Assembly: GCF_040054535.1 (NCBI RefSeq)
Contig: NC_090785.1
Coordinates: 18,885,001-18,949,000 of the forward strand
Direction: 5' to 3'
DNA from: Antennarius striatus
Lineage: Eukaryota; Chordata; Actinopteri; Lophiiformes; Antennariidae
Length of the DNA stretch: 64,000 bases
Position 1 is the stretch's first letter. The number at the start of each line of letters is the position of its first letter. A program made the position numbers and the translations under genes. Positions 34,222-60,920 of this stretch are shown here, in pieces. The notes beneath the pieces are model-generated. The model saw only the letters and a program-made list of their open reading frames with translations, searched no databases and was not told the DNA's origin.

Positions 34222-34229
34222 TGACGTCA
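34222..34229. promoter_or_regulatory. CRE palindrome upstream of smim19
   Basis: A perfect TGACGTCA lies 143 bases upstream of the smim19 start codon, in a position typical of CREB/ATF sites in housekeeping promoters. Confidence 0.55.
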
Positions 34230-34459
34230 CATCCGCACTTCTTCTTCGTCTGTTTCTATATCCGAACAGGTCACGCTCTCCACGGTGTGCTGCTGCAGCC
34301 CCCTACCGTTCACAATTTGAACCTTTCCCATCAAGACGTCTTTTTTGAAAATAAATGTCACCGTCGAATGTACAATAATCCATCTTATTTCTTCTGTAGA
34401 CAACATTTTGAACAGAAAATCTTTTTTTCAAATAAAAGTAATCTGACATATTGACATCT

Positions 34460-36894
34460 GGTTCTCTCACATAACTAGTGGTTGATGTGTAAAGATATAT
34501 AACGACATGTAGTTATGCTTTTAAATATTTTTTGTCTAAGACATCTATCTACATTGGATTTCAAAAGTATTTTTTAATGTAATACTGTTTTCATTTAACA
34601 TTTACTGAGTATTGGGCTCAAACAAGTATATACAAGTACATGAATGAATTAAATTACACATTTGAACTCACAAGATTTCTTTGGACCGATAAAGCTGTCA
34701 CCATTGTCCTGTGGTCCAAAACCCCCAAAAGCCCATATTGTACTTGTCCTAGCAGCACTTAACACACCATCACAAATACATTATGATACAACATGTTTGT
34801 GATATTTATGGCGAACAAGAGCCATCAGGCACACAAAGTCCAGTCTAAGCTTTAATATTATTTACATTAACTGCTGGTAACTCTGTTTCATATTGGCTTT
34901 CATAAAATATATGTGAAAACAGATTTTTTGCAGATTTTTTAAAAGTCAAGAGTAAAATTATTCTCAAAAATGACACAGAACAAACCACGTAATAAACTTT
35001 TACATATTTATTTTCAATATCCACTTTTTTAATTACATGGCATATACACACGTACCTTTGTTGCATCACTTTTTTATTTCTGAAATTAACTTATTTGTCA
35101 AAATAGAGTTTGATTAACGCATAATTACAGAATGCATGAAGCTGCAGTTAAGAAAACCATTGAAATAAAAGGTCAAAGGTCAGTACACAAATCATTAGAA
35201 GGACAGCAGGTTTTTAGGCCAATACTGTAGTGGTTCATCAAGTTACAGCAGAGCTGTACATTATGTAGTCAAAACAAAACACACACACATAAAGATTTTT
35301 GTCTAGCAAACAGAAATACAGCATGGTCGCTACAACTTCACGAAAAGCTGTTTTAGGTGTTAGTGCTTCACCACTTCATACATCACACAAATTCAACTGA
35401 GCTAAATGAGCGCACTTCTGACAGCCAAGCTAGTGGCTCCATGTCTGATGCCCATTCTGAGGAAACTAGCTCACGTTAAGCGCCAAACCAGCTGTATGTT
35501 ACACAAACACAATATGATCTGTAAAACCTTAAGACTTCCCCAACACTAAAATACTGTCAAGTTATGGTAGTTGAATCATCCAAAATGTGAAGTGGATCAC
35601 ATGCTGGAGAGTCTGCTGCTTTAGATCTGACTCGGTAGGAGAGAAACGACGAGGTCTCAATAAAATCAAAAGATACCTTAAACTAAGCAACAGAGGTCGT
35701 TGTGGCACAACAGCTAAACGCTTTAAAGACTCATAGCAAAAAACCAGAGGTGACTGACACCCATTACTATGGGCTGGTATCAGTTCACTACCCAGTAATA
35801 TACTGTATATGCACAAAGGAAAAAATGTCATGTCAAATCTATAACAAGGAAAAACTAAAAGCAAGCAGTAAATATGCTGTTATTTATTTGCAACACATGT
35901 GCTACTTGAAAACAGATTAAATGCAGTTGTTAGGTATTGATTACACAGGTACTCGGTGTGTTACTCGTGTGTGTGTGTGAAAGTTTGAACATGCACTGAG
36001 TCAGTGCTCCCTCTAAGCCTCAGGAGTAAGATGGGGCCACAGCACTCAGCAGATACAAACAGACCAGAACACTTCTGTCCCTTGTGATCAGCAGAACTTT
36101 GAAGGCTCGTGTTTTGGTGAGATTTAGGGGTTAAATTTCAGGACCAAAATTTTAAATTAGCAATAATTACCTTTGAGAGTATCATCAACTCTAAATTAGC
36201 ATTTAGACGTTGTTTGTGTGGTTTTGTGCTGCTTAAACTAGAGCCGTGCACAGTATGATGGTAATGTATGTTAAGGCAGATAGATAAAATTTACAGCCCA
36301 ATTATATAGAATATCAACAACTTGAATAGTGTTTCCTGTAACTTTTGAGGAAATAGACTTTCACCATCCTGTTTTCTTTGGATTATCATCTGTAAATGTG
36401 GCCCAACTCAGCTTCTCTTGCCTGATCTGTCTGTCTGCTAGTGGTGGATGTGTGGTTAGTAGCAGATATATGATGTAGCAGCACCTAAGCAGACGTCGTG
36501 TTTAGTGTCCTAAGCAGAAGTAGCGGATTATTATTGCGCATGTATGCGTATTTGCAAGCCTCTAAGGTCATTAGCACCAGCTATAAGCAGGCCAGACTAA
36601 AGGCAGCATCTAAACAAAGCATTAGAAATATAAATGGTGTAGCTAGCGTAGTAGCGATTGCGATGGCTATTAGCTTTACCACTAGCTTTGCTATGCCAGT
36701 ATTAGCAAACAATATGAGAAGCTATGACAGAGGCTACTGAGGTCACCTCTAAGACTTTACTCTTAAAAAAGAGCAGCTCAGCCTACTCAAAACTAATCCA
36801 TGCAGCGATCATGATCAGTGGTCTATAAGCACTATGGTAGCGGCTGACTAGTGAGAGCGCGGGCGTAGAGGGAGCACTGATTGATTCACTGGTG
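34460..36894 (-). other. fam199x 3' untranslated region and spacer
   Basis: The sequence follows the fam199x stop codon on the minus strand. Minus-strand AATAAA signals occur at TTTATT 35007-35012 and 35073-35078, giving a possible tail of about 1.8 kb. Frames in this interval (for example 36498-36740 plus) are short, lack family resemblance and are not annotated. Confidence 0.45.
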
Positions 36895-42505
<5,611 letters not shown>

Positions 42506-43132
42506 TCACAATATTTATCTTTAGAGAGACTAAACAACCGTCCCAAACTTCCATCGGAACAGTGACATTACTGGAACCGATTCGGGTTTGGCTGCTGAGG
42601 TTCAGCTCATCGAACCACCTGCGGTTCTTCCTAAGAAAACACAAACTCCTGACGTGCATCGATGACACGAGAAAACATCAACGTTTTAGCATCACATCCC
42701 GAGCGTGTTCGCTTCATAACAGACTGCATTGGCTCACTGCATATGTGGTAAGAAATTAAGCAAGTCCAAGGGACAATTTATCACCAGCTGAAACTGTTTG
42801 GCTTCACTTGTCGCGCCGTCGTTAACCGGTTAAACCAGTGTTTTGAAGCAAACACAAGCTAACATCATTAGCAGCCTGCTAAAGTTCGACATGTCCACGT
42901 AACGTATACTAAGTCATTAACCGTCAACCAAGTAATATTTTCCCACTGCAATAAACCTTGGAAGTTTATTAATCTCATGGGGTTGTAATAAATTGCTTCC
43001 TATTGTAAAACACCGACCTTTTGTGGCTCAAACAAACAGCATTGCCACCACCTCCATTTGCAAATTGTTTCTTCCTCTGGCGATGAGCCTGTATAATCTG
43101 TTATCGCGAGACTACAAGCCTGGATCACGTAT

Positions 43133-43142
43133 TCTCGCGAGA
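43133..43142. promoter_or_regulatory. TCTCGCGAGA palindrome in fam199x-commd5 divergent promoter
   Basis: An exact TCTCGCGAGA, the element bound by BANP, lies 136 bases before the commd5 start codon. A near copy (tatcgcgaga) lies 31 bases to its left at 43102-43111. Such elements drive CpG-island housekeeping promoters. Confidence 0.65.
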
Positions 43143-43277
43143 CTAGAGACGGGAAGAGCGTGTCTCGTGACATAAAGGCGGAAGTTGTCATGTAAACAGA
43201 AACGACGGTGGATGTGTTGGACGGTCATCATATCGCTGTTATTGTGCTCTCAGCAGGTCGTTCATGTGTGGTGAGCG

Positions 43278-46200
43278 ATGTCTTCAACTCATGGAAATGA
43301 CTCCAGTTTTTTGGGAGGAAGGATCCCACCAGAAATCGAGTCGATGTCGAAAAACCTGAAGGATGTTGACCAAGAGTTATTTAGAAAATTATTAAAAGGT
43401 AAATAATGTGTTGCACGTCTAACTAGCGCTGGCGAGATGTAAACCGTATAAAGCTACTAATTGTCTGCATGTTTAGGTGTATTTGCAACAATGACCATGT
43501 ATCAGAAAGCATCCTAGAAGTCTGTCTTTTTTCTAGATCTTGACTTGATGCGTATATTGAATTCCATAAGTCTAGATGAAAATCCTAGTGGAGCTTCTTC
43601 TTTAAAATTTTCCATGGGGTGCTGTGAGGGATTCTTGCTACATTCGATCATGAAGACCCAAATCATTTTGCAATGCAATTTTGAGGAGCACTTTCCTTTC
43701 TTCTATATTTAATATTTGAGAAAACCTTTCAAGTTTTCAGCACTATGTGACAATTTAAAAATGGCCCTGAATCTGTACTGATAACTTTTTAAAATGTTCA
43801 CGATAGATACTGTTGATGACTGACCGTACAATGTTGGTCATTAAGTGAGAATGTCCCTGCTGGAGTGTGATGGACTGACAAAACTGATTCCCATTAAATT
43901 TCCAGGAGGATGTTCATGTTCACTGTGCTTGAAGCTATTTTAATATGTCTGTTCTGTGTCCAGCTGTGGTCAGTGCTCTGGAGGGGAAGGACTGTAGAGA
44001 TGTCCTGAAGTCGGTAGCAGAGAGCAGTCCCATTCCTCAGGAGAGGCTCAGTCACATCATAGCTGGGATGTACAGAGTTTTGTCTGAAGCCATTCGCATC
44101 CCCACATCCTCATTTAAACAAGAGGTATATTGGAACACACTGACACCGACAGATATCTGTGTTGAATAAAATTCAGGTCAGTTCTTAATGGCTGGTGGGG
44201 AGTATATCTGGAACTCCCTGCCAGCCTTTCAGAACTGGAGAAGTTTGATGAGAGGCAAAACATCATCAAGCTTTTCCCCCAAGTCTTTATTCAGCATGGA
44301 TCCACCATGACCTGGATGACTGAGAGTCGTCATAGACATACTGACCTGACCTGGGAGCACGTATGGCTACAACTCACTGGAAAAGCGTTAGAATAACTAA
44401 TAACATCCATGACGACACTCAGTAGAGCATAATGTCTGTTTAAAGTTTATGAAAGAAGAATCAAAGGAATAAGAGTGAACACCTGGGTTTCCACCACACC
44501 ATCTTTGCTCAGGTGACATGCAATTTATTTATAGTTTATTTTTATTTCCTGATAAATCAGATGTTGAATAAATGTTGGAAAAGAAATCCCATATCGGCAC
44601 CAAAATGGGTTCCTGTCTGATCCGAACCCCGACCTTCCACTAAGGAGGGTTTTTGTAGGATTAATCAGTGCATGTAGTGTTTCAGTTCAAGGGTCTTTTT
44701 ATTTTGCTAAGGCATATGGGCTGATTCTGTCCTCAAGGTGATCTTTTTGTTTTAAATAATTCAAAGACATTTTGTCACTTTTAGTCTTGAACATTTCTGC
44801 ATTCACTATTTTCTCCTATTAATTTTGGAAAACCTTGAGGATTTTCAAATTGCGTCTTGCAGGACATCGTCTGCTGAGGCGGACACGTCTGATTATCACT
44901 TACCCATACTCATAACAGCCATCAGCAATATTAGGTTTACAGTTCCGTTTGTTGTTTGATAAACGCATCAGATTTGTGTTAGTTTCAAACAGTCATTGAA
45001 AACACAGGCATGAATGGTGAAATTACAGTGGCTAACTTCCATTAAGTTGGTTTTAGGGTCATGAAATTCTGTCTGAAAACACACTTTATTCATTGTGTAA
45101 TGTTTCTTCTGTGGTATTTGATGCATTATTAATGTAGAATATTGTAGAATGTATCTACTAATATATGCATTTGTTTTATTTATGTCCCTGTTTAGACCTT
45201 CAAAGAAGATCTTAGGGCACTGAGGTAAGGGTCGGAGGTCATACACACTCTTATTTCCACCACATGTACTGATTGATGTTTGTATTCTATGTTGTCTTTC
45301 AGGGTACCTGAAGAGTTCATCTCAGATTTTTGCAGTGTGGTTTTTGGTAATCGGTATGTTTAGGCTTCATTTATTGGAGAAAATTCATGTCAGAAGCTTT
45401 CCTGACAACACAATTATATCTGTGTCTGACCTCTCTTTGTATTTGCAGGCGTGCAGCTCTGGAAGTAGCATCCTCCCAGAAGGATCCTCACCTCCCTGCA
45501 GTAGAAGATTTGAAATGGAGAGTGGATGTTGCCATTTCTACAAGGTACGGCCTACATGTTTGTTTATCATCATGCAGATGATCATTGAAGCCTTTCTGTT
45601 AGTTGTTTGTTTTGATGGGCATTTCCTAGAAATAATCTCTTCCCTGGAGAGATTTTTCTTCTTCATATTTGTAATAAATCCAAAGACATTGGACACATTT
45701 CTTAAAGAAGGGTGATTTTCAACCTGATGGTAATTTGTGCTATTCGGGTTCTGCTGTCTCCCCAGCTCTTTAGCCAGGGCCCTGCAGCCGTCTGTTCTGA
45801 TGCAGATGAAGCTGTCAGATGGGAGTCTTCATCGCTTTGAGGTAACAGATGTCTTGTTTTTAAAGTTACTAGTCATTTTAAATTCTCTAAAAATATAGCA
45901 TTATCAGTATGTCCACTGGCTTTTGTTTGCATGGCTAATGTTAGCTCTGCGGTTAATATTCATCCTATTCATAGAAAGAAGTTGGTTAATAGCCAGGGAC
46001 CCGATGAAGGCCAGTTTCTGTTGTTACGTAACAGAATGACAGTGGACTAGTACAATAAACATTTAACATATAATTTTGAATGTGTATCAGTGACAGTGTT
46101 TCTGTCTTTATGCAGAATTTGCCTGAAATTTTTTAAAATGCATTCATAAAGTACAGAACTGGGAATGGTTTCGACTTGCATTGCATCTCTTGGAACCCCG

Positions 46201-47923
46201 ACTTAAACCTGTATTGCTTGACAACACATTTATTTCAAAGATAGAAGTATTTCTTAGCGAAATAGAGAGAAATGCTAAAGTTTTTTATTTTTTATTCTAA
46301 AGGAATTATCAGTGATTTTTCAGTTTGAATCTCTGGCTGTATGTCTTCTGTCTGTTCATCAAATTTAATTAGAGATTAGAAAAAAAATAACATCATCCAC
46401 ATCCACTTCAAACAGTCATTGTTCATCCTAGATGTAAAACGGGTGATGAAGGGATTTATTTCTGAAAACTTGTCATCAGCGAGAAAAACAGCAAAATGAA
46501 TGAACTCAGTAAATTGAAGTTGTGATCTGCTGTGTCAGCAGGGGGCGCTGTAATCCTTATAAATTCAGGAAATCTGCTGCTTTCAGACCAACTTACTACT
46601 GCAGACAAACAGGAAGGTGTAGGGTCACCACAGCCCTACATACTCCTAGGTTGTAGGTTGCATAATTAGATTACAGCAAAGTTTGAAGATTATAAGCAGC
46701 AACATCCATGTGCAGATTGTGTTGAGGGTCGTTCCTCGCCTTTACTCCTCAAGATCTCCTGTTATTACCGAGGAGTCGGCTGCTGCACTCACTACTGAAT
46801 GAACAGCAGGGAGGTGTCACCTCGCGTAACCTTTTCCTGGAACAACAAACACACAATGACTCAGTTCTCACTGCAGAGGAATGATAATAAAATTTTCTTT
46901 TTGTATTAGTGCAGAGAAATGGCTGAACAATACCCTACCTTCATCCTGCAGGGAGGTCAGATCTGTGCTGACACTTTGCCCAAACTTTTTTGTTTACTTT
47001 AATCGATTGATTTATTTATAAAAGAGATCATGCAAAATACATTAGTCTTAAGGAAAAGAGGATTTCAACCTGATTTACTACTACTGTCATTTCCACCTGC
47101 AGTCACTGAATTCATGAACAGGAACAGCTCAACACGTTTCTTCCTTGCCTCTCAGTGACGACCACTTTGCTCCATATTGGTTATGCTTTATTCTGAACGC
47201 TGCACACCCACAGAAGTTATGGGTACTCACACATGAACGCATGTAGATCGACTGCGTTCTGTAGTCTGCATGTTGTCTTTACCGTTTTCTCATTGGTCCT
47301 CATGTCACCGGGCAGCGTGGACGGGCACACGCCTACATGTGTGATTCGAGTCCAGTGATGCAAGTTATGGCAAGAGAGACAACAAGAATTAAGTGTTCAG
47401 TTACGCCTGGAAAATTAGATGTTTTCTTTGTTCCGGAAACACACATTACTGTTGAAAATCCTACCATTGTTTGTTTTTTAGATGTGAATTCCTTTTTGCT
47501 TGAATGTCTTTTGGATTTTCTGTCAACGTGATTAACTTGTAATTGGGCTCCTATGAATAAACGTCATTTTAAAACTCAAATCTCTCTCCCCCTCCCTCTC
47601 TCTCTTTATAATTGTTGTTTATTAGCTACTGTAAATCCCTATGAACTCCTCTTAGCAGTCGTTTAGCCATGGTCCTTACTCAAACTATCCCATGTTTGCT
47701 GATTGGGTTTTCAGAAGCTGGAGGAAAAAAAAGGTTTAACATGATGTTTTAGAGGACGTGTGACCCTCCTTGTCTTCCCGTCTGTGTGACATCGCCATTG
47801 AATTGTTGTTTTCTTCTTTAGGTACCTGTGTCCAAATTCCAGGAGCTCCGGTACAATGTGGCTCTGATCCTCAAAGAGATGAATGATCTGGAGAAGAGGA
47901 GTGTTCTCCAGATCCAAGACTGA
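43278..47923 (+). CDS. commd5: COMM domain-containing protein 5
   Basis: COMMD5 is one of ten COMMD subunits of the Commander/CCC complex, which recycles membrane cargo from endosomes. Coding exons: 43278-43398, 43964-44124, 45196-45224, 45303-45353, 45449-45544, 45766-45841, 47822-47923. Phases agree and give 211 residues (human 224). The N-terminal helical domain includes GKDCRDVLKSVAESSPIPQE and GMYRVLSEAIRIPTSSFK. The COMM domain starts at DLKWRVDVAISTSSLARALQ (Trp144), continues LMQMKLSDGSLHRFEV, and ends KFQELRYNVALILKEMNDLE. The 1.98 kb final intron lies between 45841 and 47822. An AATAAA at 48029-48034 is the probable polyadenylation signal. A 29-base microexon (45196-45224) is confirmed by phase and by homology. 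Confidence 0.96.
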
Positions 47924-49500
47924 CTCCCTACACTGGGCCGTTATCTGATTTAAACCACCTATATTCTTAATTTTTGTAAATTGAATCAAATGTAACAATC
48001 TAAGTTTCAGATATTATTGTGTAAAAAAAATAAAATAATCTGTATTTCTTTGATAATGTAATCTAAGTGTACCCGATCTAGTTTACTTGGCCTTTAACAG
48101 AGTAAAATGAAGTACTGTAGTTGGATGCACCACAGGAGAACCTAATGAGTGAATACAAAGACACAGATGTAGGTGTGCAGCTTATAAAACAGTTCATAAG
48201 AACACATGTGTGGTTTTTGTTGGGAGGCTTGAGACGGCAGCACAGCCTCTTCTGTTCCGTAGCTCTGGTGTGGTGGAGTGAGTACAGACTGACTGCTGCT
48301 GACTCTGAGACCGAACATTCTGTTCACATGCTTTTGAAACTTCAGGATGAACAAAGATATTTTTTTTATGCTCATGGTCTTCTGTCAATGGTTCTTTTGG
48401 CTTGCAGGCTGATTGTATAATGAGTCAGGTGATGGTTTTAACTGTTACTTGGTGTTTTTGTTCATAACATAGACATGTTTTACTATTTGAACATCATTTC
48501 TCTTGGTCATTATTTCTGATAAAGTCTGTTCTTGTATTTACAAATAATTAAAACACTGGAGAGACAGCAAATAATATGAGCACCCATTGAATCTTCACAT
48601 CCAGTCAGATTTGTCGTTTTATTTTGATCGCTCTGGTTACACTGTGGAGAAAAACTATCGAAGGGATCAGCTTGGGTTTTGATTTTGTTCAGAATGTTTA
48701 ATATTGAGTCTAATCCTGAATCAGACTGATGTAAATAAAACCACACCCAACAGATTATGGGACTTACAATACATAGTCTCTCCTGAGCCTCAGGTGTTAC
48801 CTGCAGTCAATGCACCAAACACGTTTTGGTTGTGAACAAACAGGTTGGACCAAAGGATCTATAGTTTGGATACAACTCACCGGGGAAAAAAAGTTGTGTT
48901 GATAGAAGTAAGGGACAGGTACATAGAAAGTGTGTCACTCTGAACACTCAAAAGCTTGACTGCTATTGAAAATGTCATTTGATACATAAAATAATCAAAA
49001 TTCAGTTTTCATGGTACTCCAAGCTTTTGCATCCGCAAGGGTTCAAACTCAGGCTTTTGTTGGATGAAATCTGTGTCCAGACCCTTCACACATTTTTCAT
49101 TCACACATTTCATTCTTTTTTTCTTCATTCATTCATGTGGAAGTCCCACAAACATGATCGTCATCTAAATGAGAAACCTCAAGCATTTTAGATGAGCACA
49201 AACATGCAGTAACTCATCAGATGACTGTTCACCCCCAGCCAAATAACAAATAACTTAATAGTGAGATGACCTTAGAAACTGACTGCTGGTTCCTACCAGT
49301 GTAATTCACTGTAAATGTCCGTGCTAGAAGATCTGGCAGAACTGCACAAAAGCCCCAGATCTGAAGGGACACGGATCTGACTGGTGTGTGTTTGCATAAC
49401 GCTTGACTAGTGTCCTCATTTGCATATATATGTCAGTCTGTTATGTGTGTCAGTCTGCAGCGGTGCATACATCAGGGTCTGTGTCTGTGTGTGGGATTGA
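47924..49500. other. commd5 3' end and intergenic DNA
   Basis: After the AATAAA at 48029-48034 no exon with family resemblance was found. Frames at 48121-48420 and on the opposite strand overlap one another and look like chance. Confidence 0.5.
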
Positions 49501-49572
49501 GTTCACAGGCTAGACCGCTCGACCTATATTAGCAGCACGGCTACTACTGACACGACACTGATCAACTCATTA

Positions 49573-49650
49573 TGGGCCGTAATCCCTGCTCACACCCAAC
49601 AAGCCCCTCCAGCAGACAGGCTGTGTTTGAGGCTCTGGATACACTTCAGG
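49573..49650 (+). other. Orphan candidate first exon
   Basis: An ATG at 49573 opens a 26-codon frame (MGRNPCSHPTSPSSRQAVFE...) that ends at a good donor, CAG|gtaatg. It is preceded by a TATA-like tatatta near 49526. No matching downstream exon was recognised before lonrf3. It could be the first exon of an unrecognised short transcript or an alternative upstream exon of lonrf3, or simply chance. Confidence 0.2.
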
Positions 49651-50374
49651 TAATGATGATAATACATTTTAATAAAACCACTGACATCTGGTCCAGTCCC
49701 TTCACCTGAGCTGAACTCTGACCTTAAGGTTCTTCTACCTCCAGTTTGATCAGAGTCTCAGGAGTTTCAGCCTTTGTGCCCAAAAGTTACAGCTGCTGCA
49801 AAATGATAAATGCACACATGCTAATATGTAGCTTAACAATGTGCTACTAGGAAAGAAGCCTGATGTCAAAAAGCTAAGTTAGTTGCTCTAAAACAGGTTA
49901 AGGCTACCAGCATAGCCACTAAAAGTTAATGGTCATGTCAGGTAAGATGGACGCAACAACATGTCTAAGACCAGGTTACTGAGGTGAGAGGTGTGTTTTA
50001 TTAGTTCTAAAAAGGTGCTTGAAGTTTTATAAGTATTGGCTTGTTTTTCGACATGGCAGGTAGCCCGATTACTCAAGAAGTTATGGAAAGGTTTTGATGG
50101 ACTGGTAGAATAAAGCCTTAGAGAGGATTCTTTACATTTTGAAGGTGATCCAGACCGTCAAGTCGATCTAGAATTTCATAAGAGACACCTAATCATGTTG
50201 GGTGTTGGGTGATTGTAATATTTAAATACATCTAACTTCATGGACTATGTTGACAATCCTTGTATAGAAGTTATTTCAGGACATCTCCATAAATTCAAAC
50301 AAACATTAACGTCTGATCTGCTAACATTCTAGATTGGACGATCTCCAATGTTTATGTAGGGCTCATGGAAAATT

Positions 50375-50600
50375 CACCATCCGTCCGTCCATCCATCCAT
50401 CCATCCATCCATGCATACATTCATCCATCCATTTTCTTGAAGACCAAACAGCCGGAATCATCTCCAGTTACCTTTCTGCTTTGTGGGTCACAGGTTAGGC
50501 TGGAGCTCATCCCAGCTGGCCACGGGCGAGACATGGGGTTCACCCTGGAAGTGACGCCAGCACATCGCGGCGTTAAGGAAAATTCACTAATGTAACATAA
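50375..50600 (-). repeat. SINE tail copy with (CCAT)n microsatellite
   Basis: A (CCAT)n tract at about 50386-50412 is followed by the reversed tail of the common fish SINE: gggtcacaggttaggctgg, agctcatcccagctgg, ggttcaccctgga, and acatcgcgg. The tRNA head is missing. Confidence 0.65.
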
Positions 50601-51934
50601 TAAATAATGAAGTTCTAACAGCAGCTGAAACTCAAATGATTCAGTTGTCTTAATGACAGCTACTGATCTAACTAATAATGACGCCCATGCGATTCTAAAA
50701 TCAATGTTTTCATGTTCAAAGACTCATGAGGATAAAACCAAATTGGGACCACTGCTTTTAGGTCAAATGAAATAATGAGAGGAGTCCTCTGGTTCAGGGT
50801 TGTGCACGGTCGTCTAGCTATATGTTGATTTAGTTTGCATGATAAGAATATAAGTTTAAAGTAATTATAATACTTACATAATTAGACTTAATGGTGACCT
50901 TAATAATGCTATAACCTCAAACTGTAAAATGAAAATCACCTAATAGTTTTAATGATAAACAATTCTGTCATTGTAGCTGACAATCATGATTATTAGCTTA
51001 CGAAATACGTAAAATTTGTTGATGTGATTGTGTGACCCGGCATGATCTGTCATTATGTGAACACTTCCTGACATAATGACTGCATCAGTTCAAGTGAGTA
51101 ACACAGTTACGAAGTGACACAGTTACGAAGACTCATAACTGCCAGTGTGACAGTTTTATAAGACCTGATTTGTCAGAAAGACCTTTTAAAATTTTTCTTC
51201 ACTTTATGGAAAAGCTGAGCTGTGCTGCACCTGCCTGAGGTAACAGGACGGACTGCACCTTTCCCTGTCAGAGAAAGGTGCAGCACATTCTAACCATACA
51301 TTTCGGAAGGAGTGGTATTGAATTCAAACATTTGTCAAACATTCCTTAAGTAATCTTTTTAAATTCTTCATGCATACATTTTAATCAAGCTATTTGTCTG
51401 TTGTTACCTTAAGTACATCCTGTACCGGAAGGTAAACCGGAGGATATATTTCATAAATGCATAAAAAGTTAATCACCGACATTTCCTCTAACTAAATACA
51501 CTTTCTTGTAAGAAAATACACTGATAATTAGTTCACTTCAAATTATAAAGCCTGATCCTTGGCTGATTGTTGACGTTCATTTGTAAGAATGACTTTATTT
51601 CCATAAAATATGTACACATACTTATAATAGCAGTTTAACAGTTCTTGCATTAACAGTGTTGAATGATTCTTTATCCAGCTGTATCAATAGTTTTATTTCT
51701 CTTTACTGATGAATCATGATTAATAATCTGTTTTTTCCCCTGGTTCATCCAATAAAATTGACAAAATCTACTAAGATCATTCCTATTTTATTTTTTTAAT
51801 TATATATTTTTTTACATTTCATTGTGCGGAAACATCCATCTCTGGTCTGGTTGGCCCCTGGCGGCCATCATCGGGGGGCCCCCCGCCCTGCTGGCCCTTC
51901 CGATCAGACAGGCTCCTGCCCCTGTCCCGACACC
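50601..51934. other. Intergenic AT-rich DNA upstream of lonrf3
   Basis: No exon was recognised on either strand. A short palindromic stretch 'aggtgcagcac...' near 51225-51285 is built from inverted cctttccctgt/agaaaggtgca units. The CpG-rich lonrf3 promoter begins at about 51840. Confidence 0.4.
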
Positions 51935-52009
51935 GAAACTGTTACGCGGCGAATGTTTTGTAACAGTTTCCCCTGAACCAATGAGAGCGGCTGCAGGACG
52001 TCACGTGAC
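51935..52009 (+). promoter_or_regulatory. lonrf3 promoter: inverted MYB-like repeat, CCAAT box and CLEAR/USF palindrome
   Basis: An 11-base perfect inverted repeat, GAAACTGTTAC (51935-51945) and GTAACAGTTTC (51960-51970), holds MYB-like TAACAG cores on both arms. It is followed by a CCAAT box (51978-51982) and the full 10-base palindrome GTCACGTGAC (52000-52009). The start codon is 186 bases from the first arm's end region (52186). Confidence 0.6.
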
Positions 52010-52185
52010 ACGGTTTCTTTTACATAACCGTTTTTTTTTTTAAACTCCCTCTCTCCGCTGACAATAATATCCTTACCCCCAGCATGAAGGCGCAGTTCGG
52101 TCGGAGCCTCCCCGCAGTGAGCACGCTTGTGAATGGCGGCTGGGTTTGTGTAGGGCGCAGGTGAGGGGCGAGACGACCCGTGGGG

Positions 52186-60499
<8,314 letters not shown>

Positions 60500-60920
60500 A
60501 AGACTCTTGAGGAACGTAACACCCCGGCCCCAGAGCCCACCGCTGCAGCAGTCGACCTGCTTCTGGTCCCCTTGATGCACAAAGAGCTGACGTTGAAGCT
60601 GCTTCACCGTAAATCCAGTCAGCAGCGTTTGACTGCGTTCATACTGGAACGGCAAAGATAATAAAGAGCTGAACAAATAGATGTTAGATAAACGTTCTGT
60701 AGAGAAACCCACCCCTGATTAGAGCTCCAGTGTGTTCAGACAGGAAGGAGCTCCTCGCCACATGACCGATGTCACCAACTATCTCCTACTTCATGATTTT
60801 ATCTGTTTGTCCAACATGTGCGCTGCTGCCTTTCTTGTCCTCCATTTTTGAAATTCTTTGTTCTTCCTCTTACGTACATGTTGGACAAACCAAAAATAAA
60901 TAAAGTAAAATAAACAATAT
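60500..60920 (+). other. lonrf3 3' untranslated region
   Basis: Follows the TGA at 60497-60499 and includes overlapping AATAAA signals at 60895-60904. No coding potential. Confidence 0.6.

Noticed and set aside
36498-36740. 80-codon plus-strand frame with a hydrophobic stretch
   Set aside because: It lies in the fam199x 3' region, consists of tagc-rich low-complexity DNA and resembles no known protein.
52180-52185. Earlier start for lonrf3 two codons before the ATG
   Set aside because: The codon is GTG, not ATG; the vertebrate start is at 52186.
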